The translations under genes and the position numbers were made by a program. The notes beneath the pieces were generated by a model. That model worked only from the letters and a program-made list of their open reading frames with translations, did not search any database and was not told the DNA's origin. Shown here piece by piece: positions 34,679-44,439 of a stretch of DNA of 64,000 nucleotides (the first letter of the stretch is position 1; each line of letters begins with the position of its first letter). The stretch comes from Paenibacillus amylolyticus (GTDB taxonomy: Bacteria; Bacillota; Bacilli; Paenibacillales; Paenibacillaceae). The stretch covers positions 124,001-188,000 of the forward strand of contig NZ_BCNV01000001.1 of NCBI RefSeq assembly GCF_001570725.1, in the 5' to 3' direction.

Positions 34679-36331
34679 ATGCGAATGAGAAAAAAATGGA
34701 TGTCCGGTGTTCTAACGATGGCCTTGAGTACCGTATTGGTGTTGTCCGGTTGCTCCAGTAACGAGAGTGGAGAGGCTACGCCTGCTCCGGCGGAAGGAAC
34801 TGACCCTCCAACTGAAACGGTAGCGCAGGATACGATGATTATGGGACGTGGTGGGGATTCCGTTGCACTCGACCCGGCGATTGTAACAGATGGGGAGTCA
34901 CTCAAGATTGGGCATCAGGTGTTTGATTCGTTGCTGGACTATAAGGAAGGCGGAACAGAGGTCGTTCCTGGACTAGCAGAGAGCTGGGAGATTTCGGCGG
35001 ATGGGCTCAAGTATGTATTTAAGCTGAAGTCCGGAGTGAAATTCCATGATGGAACTGACTTCAACGCTGAGGCTGTTGTGTTCAACTTCAACCGCTGGGG
35101 CGATCCGGCGAGTGAATATAAATTCGAAGGAGATTCCTTCGACTATTACGATTCCATGTTTGGTCCAGAGGACGGACGTGTGATCAAGGAAGTGACAGCG
35201 ACGGACGAGACTACGGTGGAGTTCACATTGAACCAGCCACAAGCGCCTTTCCTGCAAAATATTGCGATGACACCATTTGGCATTGCCAGCCCAACCGCGA
35301 TTCAGGAGAAAAAAGAAAACTTTAAGAGCGAGCCTGTGGGCACCGGCCCATTTGTATTCAAAGAGTGGAAGCGTAACGACTCCATTACCCTGGAGAAAAA
35401 CGCGGATTATTGGAAAGAAGGACTGCCGAAGCTGAACAAAGTGATCGTGCGTTCGATTCCGGATAACACGGCTCGCTTCAATGCCCTGCAAAACGGCGAG
35501 ATTGATGTCATGGAAGACCTGAACCCGGACGATCTGTCCATCCTTGAAGGCAACAGCGAGTTGCAGAAGATCGAGCGTCCACCGTTCAATGTGGCGTATA
35601 TCGGCTTTAACTTCAAGAAGAAACCTTTTGATAATGTCAAAGTCAGACAAGCCCTCAATCATGCGGTGAACAAGCAGGCCCTTATCGATGCGTTCTTTGC
35701 GGGACAAGCTGAGCCTGCTGTTAACCCGATGCCGCCAACGCTGTGGGGGTACAACGATACCATTGAGGATTACCCATATGATCTGGAAAAAGCAAAAGCT
35801 TTACTGGCCGAGGCTGGCTTCCCTGATGGATTGCCTGAACCGGTAACTTTCTATGCGATGCCGGTATCCCGTCCGTACATGCCTGATGGCAAGAAGGTGG
35901 CGGAAGCAATCCAAGCTGATTTTGAAAAAATTGGTGTGACCACGAACATTGAATCCCCAGAATGGGCGACGTATCTGGATGATGCCAAAGCCGGGGAAAA
36001 AGACGATATCTACATGCTCGGCTGGACGGGTGACAACGGGGACCCGGATAATTTCCTCTATACGTTGCTGGACAAAGACGCCATTCCTGGCAACAACCGT
36101 AGCTTCTATGTCAACGAAGAGTTGCATGTGCTGCTGACGGATGCGCAGAAAGAAACAGATCAGGAGAAACGTGCCGAACTGTATAAACAAGCGCAGGTGA
36201 TTATTAAGGAAGACGCACCGTGGATTCCGCTCGTGCACACTACGCCAATTTTGGCGGGTAAATCGAACCTGAAAGGTTTCGTACCATCCCCGCTGGGCAG
36301 CGAATCTTATGCAGGTGCTTACTTTGAATAA
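34679..36331 (+). CDS. Oligopeptide/dipeptide ABC transporter, substrate-binding lipoprotein
   Basis: A 550-residue SBP_bac_5 family protein (DppA/OppA-like). The lipoprotein signal (RKKWMSGVLTMALSTVLVLSGCSS) ends in the lipobox LSGC. The family signature FNAEAVVFNFNRWGDP and EPVGTGPFVFKEWKRND are present. It captures peptides outside the membrane for the permease pair downstream. The start is set at the ATG directly before the signal peptide, with GGAAGGG upstream; the 88-residue upstream extension of the frame would bury the signal peptide. A strong hairpin separates it from the permeases. Confidence 0.94.
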   Translation: MRMRKKWMSGVLTMALSTVLVLSGCSSNESGEATPAPAEGTDPPTETVAQDTMIMGRGGDSVALDPAIVTDGESLKIGHQVFDSLLDYKEGGTEVVPGLAESWEISADGLKYVFKLKSGVKFHDGTDFNAEAVVFNFNRWGDPASEYKFEGDSFDYYDSMFGPEDGRVIKEVTATDETTVEFTLNQPQAPFLQNIAMTPFGIASPTAIQEKKENFKSEPVGTGPFVFKEWKRNDSITLEKNADYWKEGLPKLNKVIVRSIPDNTARFNALQNGEIDVMEDLNPDDLSILEGNSELQKIERPPFNVAYIGFNFKKKPFDNVKVRQALNHAVNKQALIDAFFAGQAEPAVNPMPPTLWGYNDTIEDYPYDLEKAKALLAEAGFPDGLPEPVTFYAMPVSRPYMPDGKKVAEAIQADFEKIGVTTNIESPEWATYLDDAKAGEKDDIYMLGWTGDNGDPDNFLYTLLDKDAIPGNNRSFYVNEELHVLLTDAQKETDQEKRAELYKQAQVIIKEDAPWIPLVHTTPILAGKSNLKGFVPSPLGSESYAGAYFE

Positions 36332-36411
36332 TGCAGAGGTAAACTGAATTTCTATCTCTATCCCTATCTGTATCTGAATATGAACCTAACGCATTAATTA
36401 TTCTTTCTTAC

Positions 36412-36497
36412 AAAGCGCTGGTGAGACGCAATGCTTGGCAGAACCCACATCCGGACGTAACTATCCAAAGCATGCGCGTCTGCCGGCGCTTTTTATT
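36412..36497 (+). terminator. Hairpin attenuator between binding protein and permease genes
   Basis: AAGCGCTGG and GAGACGCAATGC on the left pair with GCATGCGCGTCT and CCGGCGCTT on the right (small bulges), followed by TTTTTATTTTT. Partial termination here would give more binding protein than permease, a common design in ABC operons. Confidence 0.75.
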
Positions 36498-36530
36498 TTT
36501 GCACGATATGTCGAAGGCAGGTGAACAGGA

Positions 36531-37535
36531 TTGAATAGCTATATTGTCAAACGTGTGCTTGTGTTGCTGCCCGTGCTGCTGGGCATGACTTTGATCGTCT
36601 TTTCCATCATCCACGCCATTCCGGGTGACCCGGCTGAGACCATACTTGGGCAAAAGGCAACCGAACAATCCAAGCAGGCCCTTCGTGACCAGCTCGGACT
36701 GGATAAACCCTGGTTCCAGCAATATTTCGCCTACTTGGGTGATTTGCTCAAAGGTGATCTGGGAACATCAATCCGCACCAAGGTGCCTATTGCCCAGGAA
36801 ATTGTGCCTTATCTGACAGCAACCCTTGAATTAACGATGGCCAGTATGTTGTTTGCTGTCATTATTGGGGTGAATGCCGGTATTGTCAGTGCATGGAAGC
36901 ATAACTCTTGGTTTGATTATTGCTGTATGGTCATTGCTTTGGTGGGGGTATCCATGCCAATCTTTTGGCTCGGTTTGATGGAACAATGGTTGTTCGCGAA
37001 CAAGTTGCAGTGGCTACCATCCATTGGGCGCATGAACGCACGTGATCCGGTGGAAGCCATTACGGGCTTGTATGTGCTGGATACGATGATTGCCGGACAA
37101 TGGAATCAGTTGTGGACCGTAACGAAACATTTGATTCTGCCAAGTGTTGCACTGGGTACGATTCCGATGGCCGTTATTGCCCGGATGACCCGCTCCAGCA
37201 TGCTGGAAGTGATGAGTTCCGATTACATTCGTACAGCGAAGGCGAAGGGACTGGGTCCGTTTTTTGTCGTATATGGACATGCGCTCAAAAATGCGTTTAT
37301 TCCCGTGCTTACGGTTATCGGTATCCAGACCGGATCGTTGCTCGGGGGTGCGGTGTTGACCGAAACGATCTTTGCCTGGCCGGGCGTGGGACGCTATATA
37401 TATGAAGCGATTAGTTCGCGGGACTATCCGGTGATCCAGAGTGGCATTCTGATCGTAGCGTTCTTTTTCGTGGTGATCAATCTAATTGTGGACTTACTCT
37501 ATGCCGTGTTTGATCCTCGAATTAGTTATAAATAG
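36531..37535 (+). CDS. Peptide ABC transporter permease, DppB/OppB type
   Basis: A 334-residue inner-membrane permease with about six membrane segments. The N-terminus YIVKRVLVLLPVLLGMTLIVF and the motif IPGDPAE are typical of DppB. The coupling motif DYIRTAKAKGLGP (EAA loop) contacts an ATPase. The start is TTG (MNSYIVK), with AGGTG upstream. It pairs with the next gene. Confidence 0.94.
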   Translation: MNSYIVKRVLVLLPVLLGMTLIVFSIIHAIPGDPAETILGQKATEQSKQALRDQLGLDKPWFQQYFAYLGDLLKGDLGTSIRTKVPIAQEIVPYLTATLELTMASMLFAVIIGVNAGIVSAWKHNSWFDYCCMVIALVGVSMPIFWLGLMEQWLFANKLQWLPSIGRMNARDPVEAITGLYVLDTMIAGQWNQLWTVTKHLILPSVALGTIPMAVIARMTRSSMLEVMSSDYIRTAKAKGLGPFFVVYGHALKNAFIPVLTVIGIQTGSLLGGAVLTETIFAWPGVGRYIYEAISSRDYPVIQSGILIVAFFFVVINLIVDLLYAVFDPRISYK

Positions 37536-37576
37536 GGAATTCATCATTCAATCATATCCAGGAAAGGAGACGCCGT

Positions 37577-38476
37577 ATGGCCAAATTATCGACCAATACC
37601 GGACCATCCATTGATGCTGCAACAGCGAGCACAGCCGGTCCGTGGCGGGAAGCGTGGAGAACGTTCCGGAAAAATCGGCTTGCGCTTGCAGGCTTGATCA
37701 TTATCGTATTTTTTATCCTGTTGGCCTTCCTCGCGCCATACATTGCACCTTACGATTATAAGGAACAGGTGCTGGTGGATCGGCTTCAGGCCCCTTCGGC
37801 AGAGCATTGGTTTGGTACCGATGATCTGGGGCGTGATGTATTTTCCCGAGTGCTGCATGGAGCGCGTATTTCACTGTGGGTGGGCTTCTTCTCCGTCATT
37901 GGTTCCATTATTGCGGGTACGTTGCTTGGTCTGATTGCCGGATTTTATGGAAAATGGGCGGACATGCTCATCTCGCGTTTATTTGATATCTTGCTTGCCT
38001 TTCCGGGGATATTGCTGGCCATCGCGATTGTAGCGATATTGGGCCCGTCGTTGCAAAATGCACTGCTCGCCATCGCCATCGTGAACATCCCGACCTACGG
38101 AAGATTGGTGCGTTCTCGGGTACTCAGCTTGAGACAGGAGGAATTCATTACGTCGGCACGGACACTAGGAGTTGGTAACGGGCGAATCTTGTTTCGTCAT
38201 ATCTTGCCCAACAGCCTCACTCCGCTGATTGTGCAGGGTACACTCGGAATTGGGACGGCGATCATCGAGGCCGCTGCACTTGGATTTCTGGGCATGGGCG
38301 CGCAACCACCCGACCCGGAATGGGGTAAAATGCTGTCGGACTCCCGTCAGTTTATACAAAAAGCACCGTGGACACTAATCTTCCCCGGCGTTTCCATCAT
38401 GTTGACCGTTCTCGGCTTCAACCTAATGGGCGATGGCCTGCGCGATACCCTTGATCCGAAAATGGCGAAAAAGTAG
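37577..38476 (+). CDS. Peptide ABC transporter permease, DppC/OppC type
   Basis: A 299-residue permease: N-terminal WREAWRTFRKNRLALAGLII, then FGTDDLGRDVFSRVLHGARIS (OppC signature) and an EAA loop (EEFITSARTLGVGNGRI). AAAGGAG precedes the ATG. The operon ends here with a terminator; no oppD/oppF ATPase genes follow, so the transporter must use ATPases encoded elsewhere. Confidence 0.94.
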   Translation: MAKLSTNTGPSIDAATASTAGPWREAWRTFRKNRLALAGLIIIVFFILLAFLAPYIAPYDYKEQVLVDRLQAPSAEHWFGTDDLGRDVFSRVLHGARISLWVGFFSVIGSIIAGTLLGLIAGFYGKWADMLISRLFDILLAFPGILLAIAIVAILGPSLQNALLAIAIVNIPTYGRLVRSRVLSLRQEEFITSARTLGVGNGRILFRHILPNSLTPLIVQGTLGIGTAIIEAAALGFLGMGAQPPDPEWGKMLSDSRQFIQKAPWTLIFPGVSIMLTVLGFNLMGDGLRDTLDPKMAKK

Positions 38477-38523
38477 TAGTTTCTAACGCTAACTCTAACT
38501 CTAACCGTAAATGTCTTTCCCAT

Positions 38524-38562
38524 GCCGGTTCGAACTTTGGTTCGAGTCGGCTTTTGTTTTAC
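38524..38562 (+). terminator. Terminator after the ABC transporter operon
   Basis: GCCGGTTCGAAC pairs with GGTTCGAGTCGGC, followed by TTTTGTTTT. Confidence 0.85.
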
Positions 38563-38644
38563 TAGCGTGATTACGTTAAATATGGAGACATGTTCCAAAA
38601 CGAAAAGGTTATTCGATCTTTTTGTTAAAATAACCGCCTTCGTA

Positions 38645-38673
38645 TTGACACCCAATTTTCCCATATGTTATAT
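38645..38673 (+). promoter_or_regulatory. SigA promoter of htpG
   Basis: TTGACA (38645-38650), a 17-bp spacer and TTATAT (38668-38673). The CIRCE operator starts 13 bases after the -10 box, over the transcription start. Confidence 0.8.
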
Positions 38674-38685
38674 AAAAGGAAGGGT

Positions 38686-38712
38686 TTAGCACTCCGATCA
38701 TTAGAGTGCTAA
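38686..38712 (+). promoter_or_regulatory. CIRCE element (HrcA operator)
   Basis: A perfect consensus: TTAGCACTC, nine bases, GAGTGCTAA. It is the binding site of the heat-shock repressor HrcA, normally found before groESL and hrcA-dnaK operons. Here the only downstream gene on this strand is htpG, about 500 bp away. Confidence 0.95.
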
Positions 38713-38884
38713 CAGATGATGTTTTTACTACACGACTACATATGGAATGATTCTGTTTTTGATAATAGATAAAGTTCACCTTGGGATATGACATGCGCGT
38801 GAAGTGGCTAGAAAAGTTTTTCTGAAATCGAAATGTATCTTCTGCTCATGGAGTTTCCCATTTAAAAATGTCTCAGCATCATTA

Positions 38885-39062
38885 AGTTATTTGTCGGAAC
38901 ACCTCGGTAGTGAAGGGGACGGAATCGATTCTGTAGAAGCGAAGCGTTCGCCCTTATTCCCGAATTTCTACCTATTTTCTAGGGAATCAAAGAAATTTGG
39001 GAATAACAGCGATCAAAAGAACGATCCGTAACCGGAACGGCCATTAGAGAACGACAATAACT
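38885..39062 (+). repeat. Structured repeat family B, copy 1, in the htpG leader
   Basis: Imperfect terminal repeats AGTTATTTGTCG (38885-38896) and CGACAATAACT (39052-39062). The core contains GGGGACGGAATCGATTCT with its partner AGAACGATCCGT, a GCGAAGCGTTCGC stem and the TTATTCCCGAATTTC/GAAATTTGGGAATAA hairpin. The core is nearly identical to the copy at 41.37 kb and is related to family A. It lies between the CIRCE promoter and htpG, so it should be part of the mRNA leader. Confidence 0.85.
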
Positions 39063-39217
39063 GAAGTGCTGAGTTTGAGAAGGGAATCCCATAATTAGCG
39101 GAACAAGCGATTTGAATGTTTTCTAGCATTGTAGCGTTTTGCATGAAAAACTCAGGATTTACTTTCTATTTTCAATCCAATCATTCGATATCCAATTTGA
39201 AAGGAGTCCAACCACTC

Positions 39218-41098
39218 ATGGCTAAAAAAGAATTCCAGGCAGAATCCAAACGTTTGCTGGATATGATGATCAACTCCATTTACACCCAAAGAGAAATCTT
39301 TTTGAGAGAATTGATCTCCAACTCCAGTGACGCCATTGATAAAATTTATTACAGAGCACTTACGGACGATGCGCTCGTTTTCAACAAAGAGGACTACTTC
39401 ATCAAGCTCACGATCGACAAAGAAAACCGCACGCTCACACTGACGGATACCGGAATCGGGATGACGCAGGAAGAATTGGAGAACAATCTGGGGGTTATCG
39501 CGAAGAGTGGTTCCCTGGCGTTCAAGAAGGAAAATGAAGCTAAAGACGGCCATAACATCATCGGACAATTCGGGGTTGGTTTCTACTCGGCATTCATGGT
39601 GGCGGACAAGCTGACAGTAACAAGTAAAACGCTGGGCAGCGACGAGGCTTGGAAATGGGAGTCCGAAGGCGCGGATGGTTACACCATTACACCAGCTGAG
39701 AAGGATTCTGTAGGTACAGAGATCGTCCTGACGATCAAAGAAAATACCGAAGAAGATTCGTATGACGAATTTTTGGAAGAGTACCGCCTGAGATCCATCA
39801 TCAAGAAATACTCCGACTTCATTCGCTACCCGATCAAGATGGATGTAACGGGTCAACGTCCAAAAGAGGGCACGGAGAATGAGTTTGAGGAATACCAAGA
39901 AGAACAAACCGTGAACAGCATGGTGCCGATCTGGCGTAAAAATAAAAGCGAACTGACCGAAGAAGACTATACGAACTTCTATATGGAAAAACGCTACGGT
40001 TTTGACAAACCGCTCAAACACCTGCACATCAGCGCAGATGGCGCAGTAGTATACAATGCGATCCTGTTCATCCCAGAGAACACGCCGTTTGACTACTATA
40101 CCAAAGAGTATGAAAAAGGCCTTGAACTCTACTCCAACGGTGTATTGATCATGGATAAATGCGGAGATCTGTTGCCAGACTACTTCGGATTTGTCAAAGG
40201 TATGGTGGATTCCGAAGATCTTTCCCTGAACATCTCCCGTGAGATGTTGCAACATGACCGTCAGCTTAGCCTGATCGCGAAGAACATTAAGAACAAAATC
40301 AAGAGTCAACTGCAAAGCCTGCTGAAGGATGAGCGTGAGAACTACGAGAAGTTCTACCAAGCGTTTGGCCGTCAATTGAAATATGGCGTATACAGCGACT
40401 ATGGTGTGAACAAGGATACCTTGCAGGATCTGCTGTTGTTCACGTCTTCCAAAGAGAGCAAACTCGTGAGCCTGGACGAATACGTCTCCAGAATGCCGGA
40501 AGATCAGAAGTACATCTACTATGCATCCGGTGAGTCCATTAGCCGTATTGAGAAGCTGCCACAGATCGAAGGTGTTCTTGAAAAAGGGTACGAAGTATTG
40601 TACTTTACCGATGACATCGACGAGTTCGCAATCAAGATGATCACGAACTACAAGGAGAAAGAATTCAAATCCATCTCCAGTGGTGACCTGGGTATCGAAG
40701 ATAGCGCGGACAAAGAAGAAACGGACGCTCAGGACAATGACAACAAAGAGTTGTTTGAAGCGATGCAAGCTCAATTGGCCGGTAAAGTCAAAGCGGTTAA
40801 AGCTTCCAAGCGTCTCAGAAGCCACCCGGTATGTTTGTCCACCGAAGGTGAGCTGACGATTGAAATGGAGAAAATCCTGAAAGCTATGCCGAACAGTGAA
40901 AACGTACAGGCTGACAAAGTGCTGGAAATCAACGTGAATCACGATGTCTTCAAATCACTGCAAGATGCTTTCGCGCAGGATCAGGAAAAACTGAACCTCT
41001 ACACAAGCCTGCTGTATCATCAAGCATTGCTGATCGAGGGACTGCCAATTCAAGATCCAGTAGAGTTCACCAACGATATCTGCAAGGTTATGGTGTAA
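39218..41098 (+). CDS. htpG: Chaperone HtpG (Hsp90)
   Basis: A 626-residue Hsp90 homologue of normal length. The GHKL ATPase domain (about 1-220) shows [14 protein letters not shown] and [11 protein letters not shown]; the middle domain contains the catalytic Arg region ([11 protein letters not shown]), and a C-terminal dimerisation domain follows. It helps fold client proteins under stress. The start is ATG 39218 after AAGGAG; 34 extra upstream codons are open but unlike HtpG. Control by CIRCE is indicated by the perfect operator upstream, which differs from B. subtilis, where htpG is not HrcA-controlled. Confidence 0.98.
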   Translation: MAKKEFQAESKRLLDMMINSIYTQREIFLRELISNSSDAIDKIYYRALTDDALVFNKEDYFIKLTIDKENRTLTLTDTGIGMTQEELENNLGVIAKSGSLAFKKENEAKDGHNIIGQFGVGFYSAFMVADKLTVTSKTLGSDEAWKWESEGADGYTITPAEKDSVGTEIVLTIKENTEEDSYDEFLEEYRLRSIIKKYSDFIRYPIKMDVTGQRPKEGTENEFEEYQEEQTVNSMVPIWRKNKSELTEEDYTNFYMEKRYGFDKPLKHLHISADGAVVYNAILFIPENTPFDYYTKEYEKGLELYSNGVLIMDKCGDLLPDYFGFVKGMVDSEDLSLNISREMLQHDRQLSLIAKNIKNKIKSQLQSLLKDERENYEKFYQAFGRQLKYGVYSDYGVNKDTLQDLLLFTSSKESKLVSLDEYVSRMPEDQKYIYYASGESISRIEKLPQIEGVLEKGYEVLYFTDDIDEFAIKMITNYKEKEFKSISSGDLGIEDSADKEETDAQDNDNKELFEAMQAQLAGKVKAVKASKRLRSHPVCLSTEGELTIEMEKILKAMPNSENVQADKVLEINVNHDVFKSLQDAFAQDQEKLNLYTSLLYHQALLIEGLPIQDPVEFTNDICKVMV

Positions 41099-41175
41099 AC
41101 TTACGCAATCGCAGTGATGTAATAACGGTGCGCTTAATCAAAAGTAATGGAATGTTCCATTGAATTCACCATCTC

Positions 41176-41216
41176 CATCCCGACAGGGCGTTTCCGTCCT
41201 GTCGGTTTTTTTGTTT
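41176..41216 (+). terminator. Terminator after htpG
   Basis: CCGACAGG-GCGTTTCCG-TCCTGTCGG hairpin with a long T-run. Confidence 0.9.
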
Positions 41217-41369
41217 TTACCCACAACGGGGTGGGAGCGGGGGAGGCAGACTATCATTGTAGTGGTGGATGAACATTGTAATGGGATTTTTATTCTTTCA
41301 AAGTTTTGAAGAATTCCTCCTTTATAGGGAATATGATGTCATCTAAATTGGGAGTGAATCAAACAGCAA

Positions 41370-41511
41370 AGTAGTGAAGGGGACGGAATCGATTCTGAAG
41401 AAGCGAAGCGTTCGCCTTTATTCCCGAATTTCTCCCTATTTAAAGGGAATCAAAGAAATTTGGGAATAACAGCGATCATAAGAACGATCCGTAACCGGAA
41501 CGGCCACGTAA
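41370..41511 (+). repeat. Structured repeat family B, copy 2
   Basis: Almost identical to the htpG-leader copy from GTAGTGAAGGGGACGG to ACCGGAACGGCCA. The outermost repeats are weak (ACAGC near 41363 with GCTGT near 41512). It is located between htpG and the dGTPase gene, in the same orientation as both. The two copies are about 2.5 kb apart in direct orientation and bracket htpG. Confidence 0.85.
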
Positions 41512-41742
41512 GCTGTATAAGGCACTTTTTTTGTCATAAGTCACGATAGTGTGAGTTCAATATGAATCATTATCATTTAGATGCACGGATGATAGTCTGG
41601 CAGGGTATAATAAGAGAAGATGACTGTTCATCACAAGATGATGTAAGAAGAGATGACAATCACAGACAGGTTTTACTTTTCGAAACCACAGATGTTGTGT
41701 ATAATCACTCAAAATAGAGACAGTCGGCTAGGAGTGATCCCC

Positions 41743-43158
41743 ATGCAATGGAACGATCTGAGAGAACATAGACAATATCCCGAATTAACCAAATTAGATG
41801 GATCTCGTGCGGCGTACGAACGGGACTATTCCAGACTCATTCATTCACCGACCTTCCGTCGGTTACAGGGAAAATCGCAGGTGTTTGGCGCAGGAACGGG
41901 TGATTATTATCGTACTCGCTTGACCCATTCCCTGGAGGTGGCACAGATTGCGCGAGAGGCTGCCCGAAGTCTAATTCGCCGTTTTCCCGAGGTGGACTGG
42001 GACCGCGCGGACAACCCCGGCCTTATTATTGATTCAGAAGTGGTGGAGTGCGCTGCAATCGCACATGACTTCGGTCATCCGCCTTTTGGACATAAAGGTG
42101 AAGAAGTATTGGACGGCATTCTCGATGACCTGATCAATACCGAGGCTAAGAAAATTATGAAGAAAAGCCGCGGCGCCAAAGTTCCCAAGGTGGAGTCCGA
42201 GGTGCGTGCAGAGCTTAAGCGAAAATACGAGCATTTTGAAGGCAATGCGCACAACTTCCGTCTCATTATGCACTTGGAGAAACGTGAAGATATCGACGGG
42301 CTGAACCTGTCTGATGCAGTATTGCTGGGAATTAACAAATATCCGTACCCTGGCACGGAGAGCAAGAAAGGCATGTATCATCATGAGTGGCAATATATTC
42401 GTGAGATCCGTGATCGCTGGAACGTGCCGGCAGGCAAGAAGACGTTGGAAGCACAGCTGATGGACCTTTGCGACGATATCGCGTACTCCTCGCATGACCT
42501 GGAGGATGGCATCAAAGCAGGCAAAATTGAAGTACATGAGCATTTCCTGCAAGATCCGCATGTGAATCGATTGATTGTGGATAAGATTACGACGCTGGAG
42601 GATCTGTTCTGGAACGGGTGGACTCGAGAAGCCATTGGGCAAAAGGTAGAAGATGTCCTCGCTTCGTTCCTGCGCATCTGGAATGAGAAGATGCCGTTCT
42701 GCGAGCATGATTACTCACGTACCCGCCGTGAGGTGAAAGCCTACTGGGTGAGCTTTTTTGTAGGCAGTCTGGGCGTTATTGACGACGGTGACTGGAAGAA
42801 GGTAACCTTTGTCCGTGAAGGGGCTGAAGACCTCGACATGCTGCGTACGGTGAGTGTGCTCAAGAGCTTTGCCTGGGTGACCATGATTCGTGATCTGCGT
42901 GTCCAGCGGTTGCAGAAGCGTAGTGAATGGATGATTAAGCGGTTATGGGATGCATTCCTTGATCCGGAAACGTCCAAATCCATTATTCCATCTGACTGGC
43001 TGCAACGGTATGAGAAGGATCAAGCCAAAGCCCAGCCGATCTGGACTTGGGAACACATGGTGATCGATTATATTGCAGGAATGACGGATGCATTTGCCGA
43101 GAAAATATACAATGAACTCTACGGTCTGAAGGTGGGTTCCATCTACGATCTGGATTAG
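41743..43158 (+). CDS. dgt: dGTPase-like deoxynucleoside triphosphate triphosphohydrolase
   Basis: A 471-residue HD-domain enzyme. Metal ligands are visible in RLTHSLEVAQIAREAAR (His) and IAHDFGHPPFGHKGE (HD), with a further Asp in LCDDIAYSSHDLEDG. The reaction splits dNTPs into nucleoside and triphosphate; some relatives protect against phages by depleting dNTPs, but this one is in a housekeeping setting. The start is ATG 41743 after AGGAG; the frame is open 90 bp upstream without a ribosome site. Insertions near 130-150 (KKIMKKSRGAKVPKVES) distinguish it from the E. coli enzyme. Confidence 0.93.
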   Translation: MQWNDLREHRQYPELTKLDGSRAAYERDYSRLIHSPTFRRLQGKSQVFGAGTGDYYRTRLTHSLEVAQIAREAARSLIRRFPEVDWDRADNPGLIIDSEVVECAAIAHDFGHPPFGHKGEEVLDGILDDLINTEAKKIMKKSRGAKVPKVESEVRAELKRKYEHFEGNAHNFRLIMHLEKREDIDGLNLSDAVLLGINKYPYPGTESKKGMYHHEWQYIREIRDRWNVPAGKKTLEAQLMDLCDDIAYSSHDLEDGIKAGKIEVHEHFLQDPHVNRLIVDKITTLEDLFWNGWTREAIGQKVEDVLASFLRIWNEKMPFCEHDYSRTRREVKAYWVSFFVGSLGVIDDGDWKKVTFVREGAEDLDMLRTVSVLKSFAWVTMIRDLRVQRLQKRSEWMIKRLWDAFLDPETSKSIIPSDWLQRYEKDQAKAQPIWTWEHMVIDYIAGMTDAFAEKIYNELYGLKVGSIYDLD

Positions 43159-43188
43159 AGTTAACCAAGATAAAGGGAGATGAGACGC

Positions 43189-44187
43189 TTGGCTACGAGA
43201 ATGAGTGAGACGTTCAGTCTGGGCGTACTTGACCTTGTTCCAAGGTTAAATGATGCCACAGCGGAACAGGCGCTTCAACAATCGGTGACACTTGCGCAAC
43301 ATGCTGAGGCGTGGGGATACGCCCGATACTGGACGTCAGAGCATCACGATATGGCTGAACTCGCATCAGCTTCTCCCGAAGTGCTTCTGTCCCACATCGG
43401 AGCAAGGACAACAACGATTCAACTTGGCTCCGGTGCGGTCCTGTTGCCGCATTACAGCCCGCTCAAGGTGGCGGAGTCGTTCCGTCTGCTTGCTGCGCTC
43501 TACCCGGGGCGTGTTGAGCTGGGGCTCGGACGTGCTCCTGGCGGTGGACCTCATGCGACGATGGCACTCAGTGGCAATTACTTGCAACATGTGTCCAAGC
43601 TGCCTGAATCGCTCACAGCACTGACGGAACTGCTTGAAGACCGCTACATGTACGAGGATCATCCCGTGACAGCTCGTCCGATTCCAAAGGTTCCTTTATC
43701 GCTCTGGATGCTGGGGACAAATGTGAAGAGCGCAGAGTTTGCTGCACAGTTTGGCATGGGATATGTCTTTGGTCAATTCATGAGTGATACCGATGGTACA
43801 GAGGCTGTAAAGCGGTACCGTGAAGGGTTCATACCCAGTGCAGCCATGAAGGAGCCGGAGGTTATGGTGGCTGTTAGTGTATTGTGTGCCGAGTCAGAGA
43901 CGGATGCTTTGGCTTGGAGTCGTGACATGGCGGAGAGACGCAGGGCGGATGGAAAAGAACGTTCACCTGAGCAGAATTCCGATACGGTCTCGGCCTCGAA
44001 CACGAATGATACAGGCGTTGATGACCATAACGAAGCGGTTCGACACTACGCAGGTACACCTGAGCAGGTATGGAGTCAATTACAACAAGTGAGCCGTAGA
44101 CTGGATACGGAGCGTATGCTGCTGGTTACGGCTGGGCCCGATTACGAGCGAAGATTGGATTCTTACCGATTGTTGGCTGAAGCATGA
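43189..44187 (+). CDS. LLM-class flavin-dependent oxidoreductase (MsnO8-like)
   Basis: A 332-residue luciferase-like monooxygenase: FSLGVLDLVPR at the start, RYWTSEHHDMAELASASPEV and IQLGSGAVLLPHYSPLKVAE are signatures of the MsnO8 subgroup. It has a TIM-barrel fold and uses reduced flavin. The start is uncertain: TTG 43189 has AAAGGGA at ten bases, while ATG 43201 would be four codons shorter. A hydrophilic insert (about 250-275, Asp/Asn-rich) is unusual. The substrate is unknown. Confidence 0.9.
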   Translation: MATRMSETFSLGVLDLVPRLNDATAEQALQQSVTLAQHAEAWGYARYWTSEHHDMAELASASPEVLLSHIGARTTTIQLGSGAVLLPHYSPLKVAESFRLLAALYPGRVELGLGRAPGGGPHATMALSGNYLQHVSKLPESLTALTELLEDRYMYEDHPVTARPIPKVPLSLWMLGTNVKSAEFAAQFGMGYVFGQFMSDTDGTEAVKRYREGFIPSAAMKEPEVMVAVSVLCAESETDALAWSRDMAERRRADGKERSPEQNSDTVSASNTNDTGVDDHNEAVRHYAGTPEQVWSQLQQVSRRLDTERMLLVTAGPDYERRLDSYRLLAEA

Positions 44188-44202
44188 ATCCGAACAAACT
44201 GA

Positions 44203-44240
44203 AGAGCTGCAGATCGGGAAATTGCCGTATGCTGCAGCTT
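44203..44240 (+). terminator. Terminator after the LLM gene
   Basis: AGCTGCAG pairs with CTGCAGCT at the base of a long loop, followed by T8. Confidence 0.75.
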
Positions 44241-44354
44241 TTTTTTGGACGTTGTTAAAATTCAACAATCTTTTACAAAATAAAGCATCTCTCTAACAAA
44301 ATAATGTTATAATACTTTACGTCTATTTTCCTATCGATATAATATAGATAAGTG

Positions 44355-44375
44355 CTTTTGACAAGAGGTCAAAAG
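44355..44375 (+). promoter_or_regulatory. Perfect inverted repeat before the MCP gene
   Basis: CTTTTGAC-AAGAG-GTCAAAAG, an 8-bp perfect stem, lies about 65 bp before the start codon and downstream of TATAAT-like boxes (about 44306 and 44336). It could be a 5' mRNA hairpin or an operator. Confidence 0.45.
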
Positions 44376-44439
44376 AAGGGAAAAACAATGACAAAACACC
44401 TGAATTCGGGATGGCCGAAGAGGTCAAGGGGGAAATCAT

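Noticed and set aside
38804..39031. A 75-codon frame between CIRCE and htpG
   Set aside because: It lies largely within the structured repeat and has no ribosome site; the similar copy at 41.37 kb does not keep this frame.
39152..40942. A 596-codon open frame on the minus strand opposite htpG
   Set aside because: It is entirely antisense to a certain Hsp90 gene. Its translation is rich in Phe, Leu and Val with no domain, and it reflects the codon bias of htpG.
41743..43158. The dGTPase as an anti-phage defence gene linked to the tailocin
   Set aside because: HD dGTPases can deplete dNTPs against phages, but this gene is monocistronic among housekeeping genes 8 kb from the cluster, with no defence partner.
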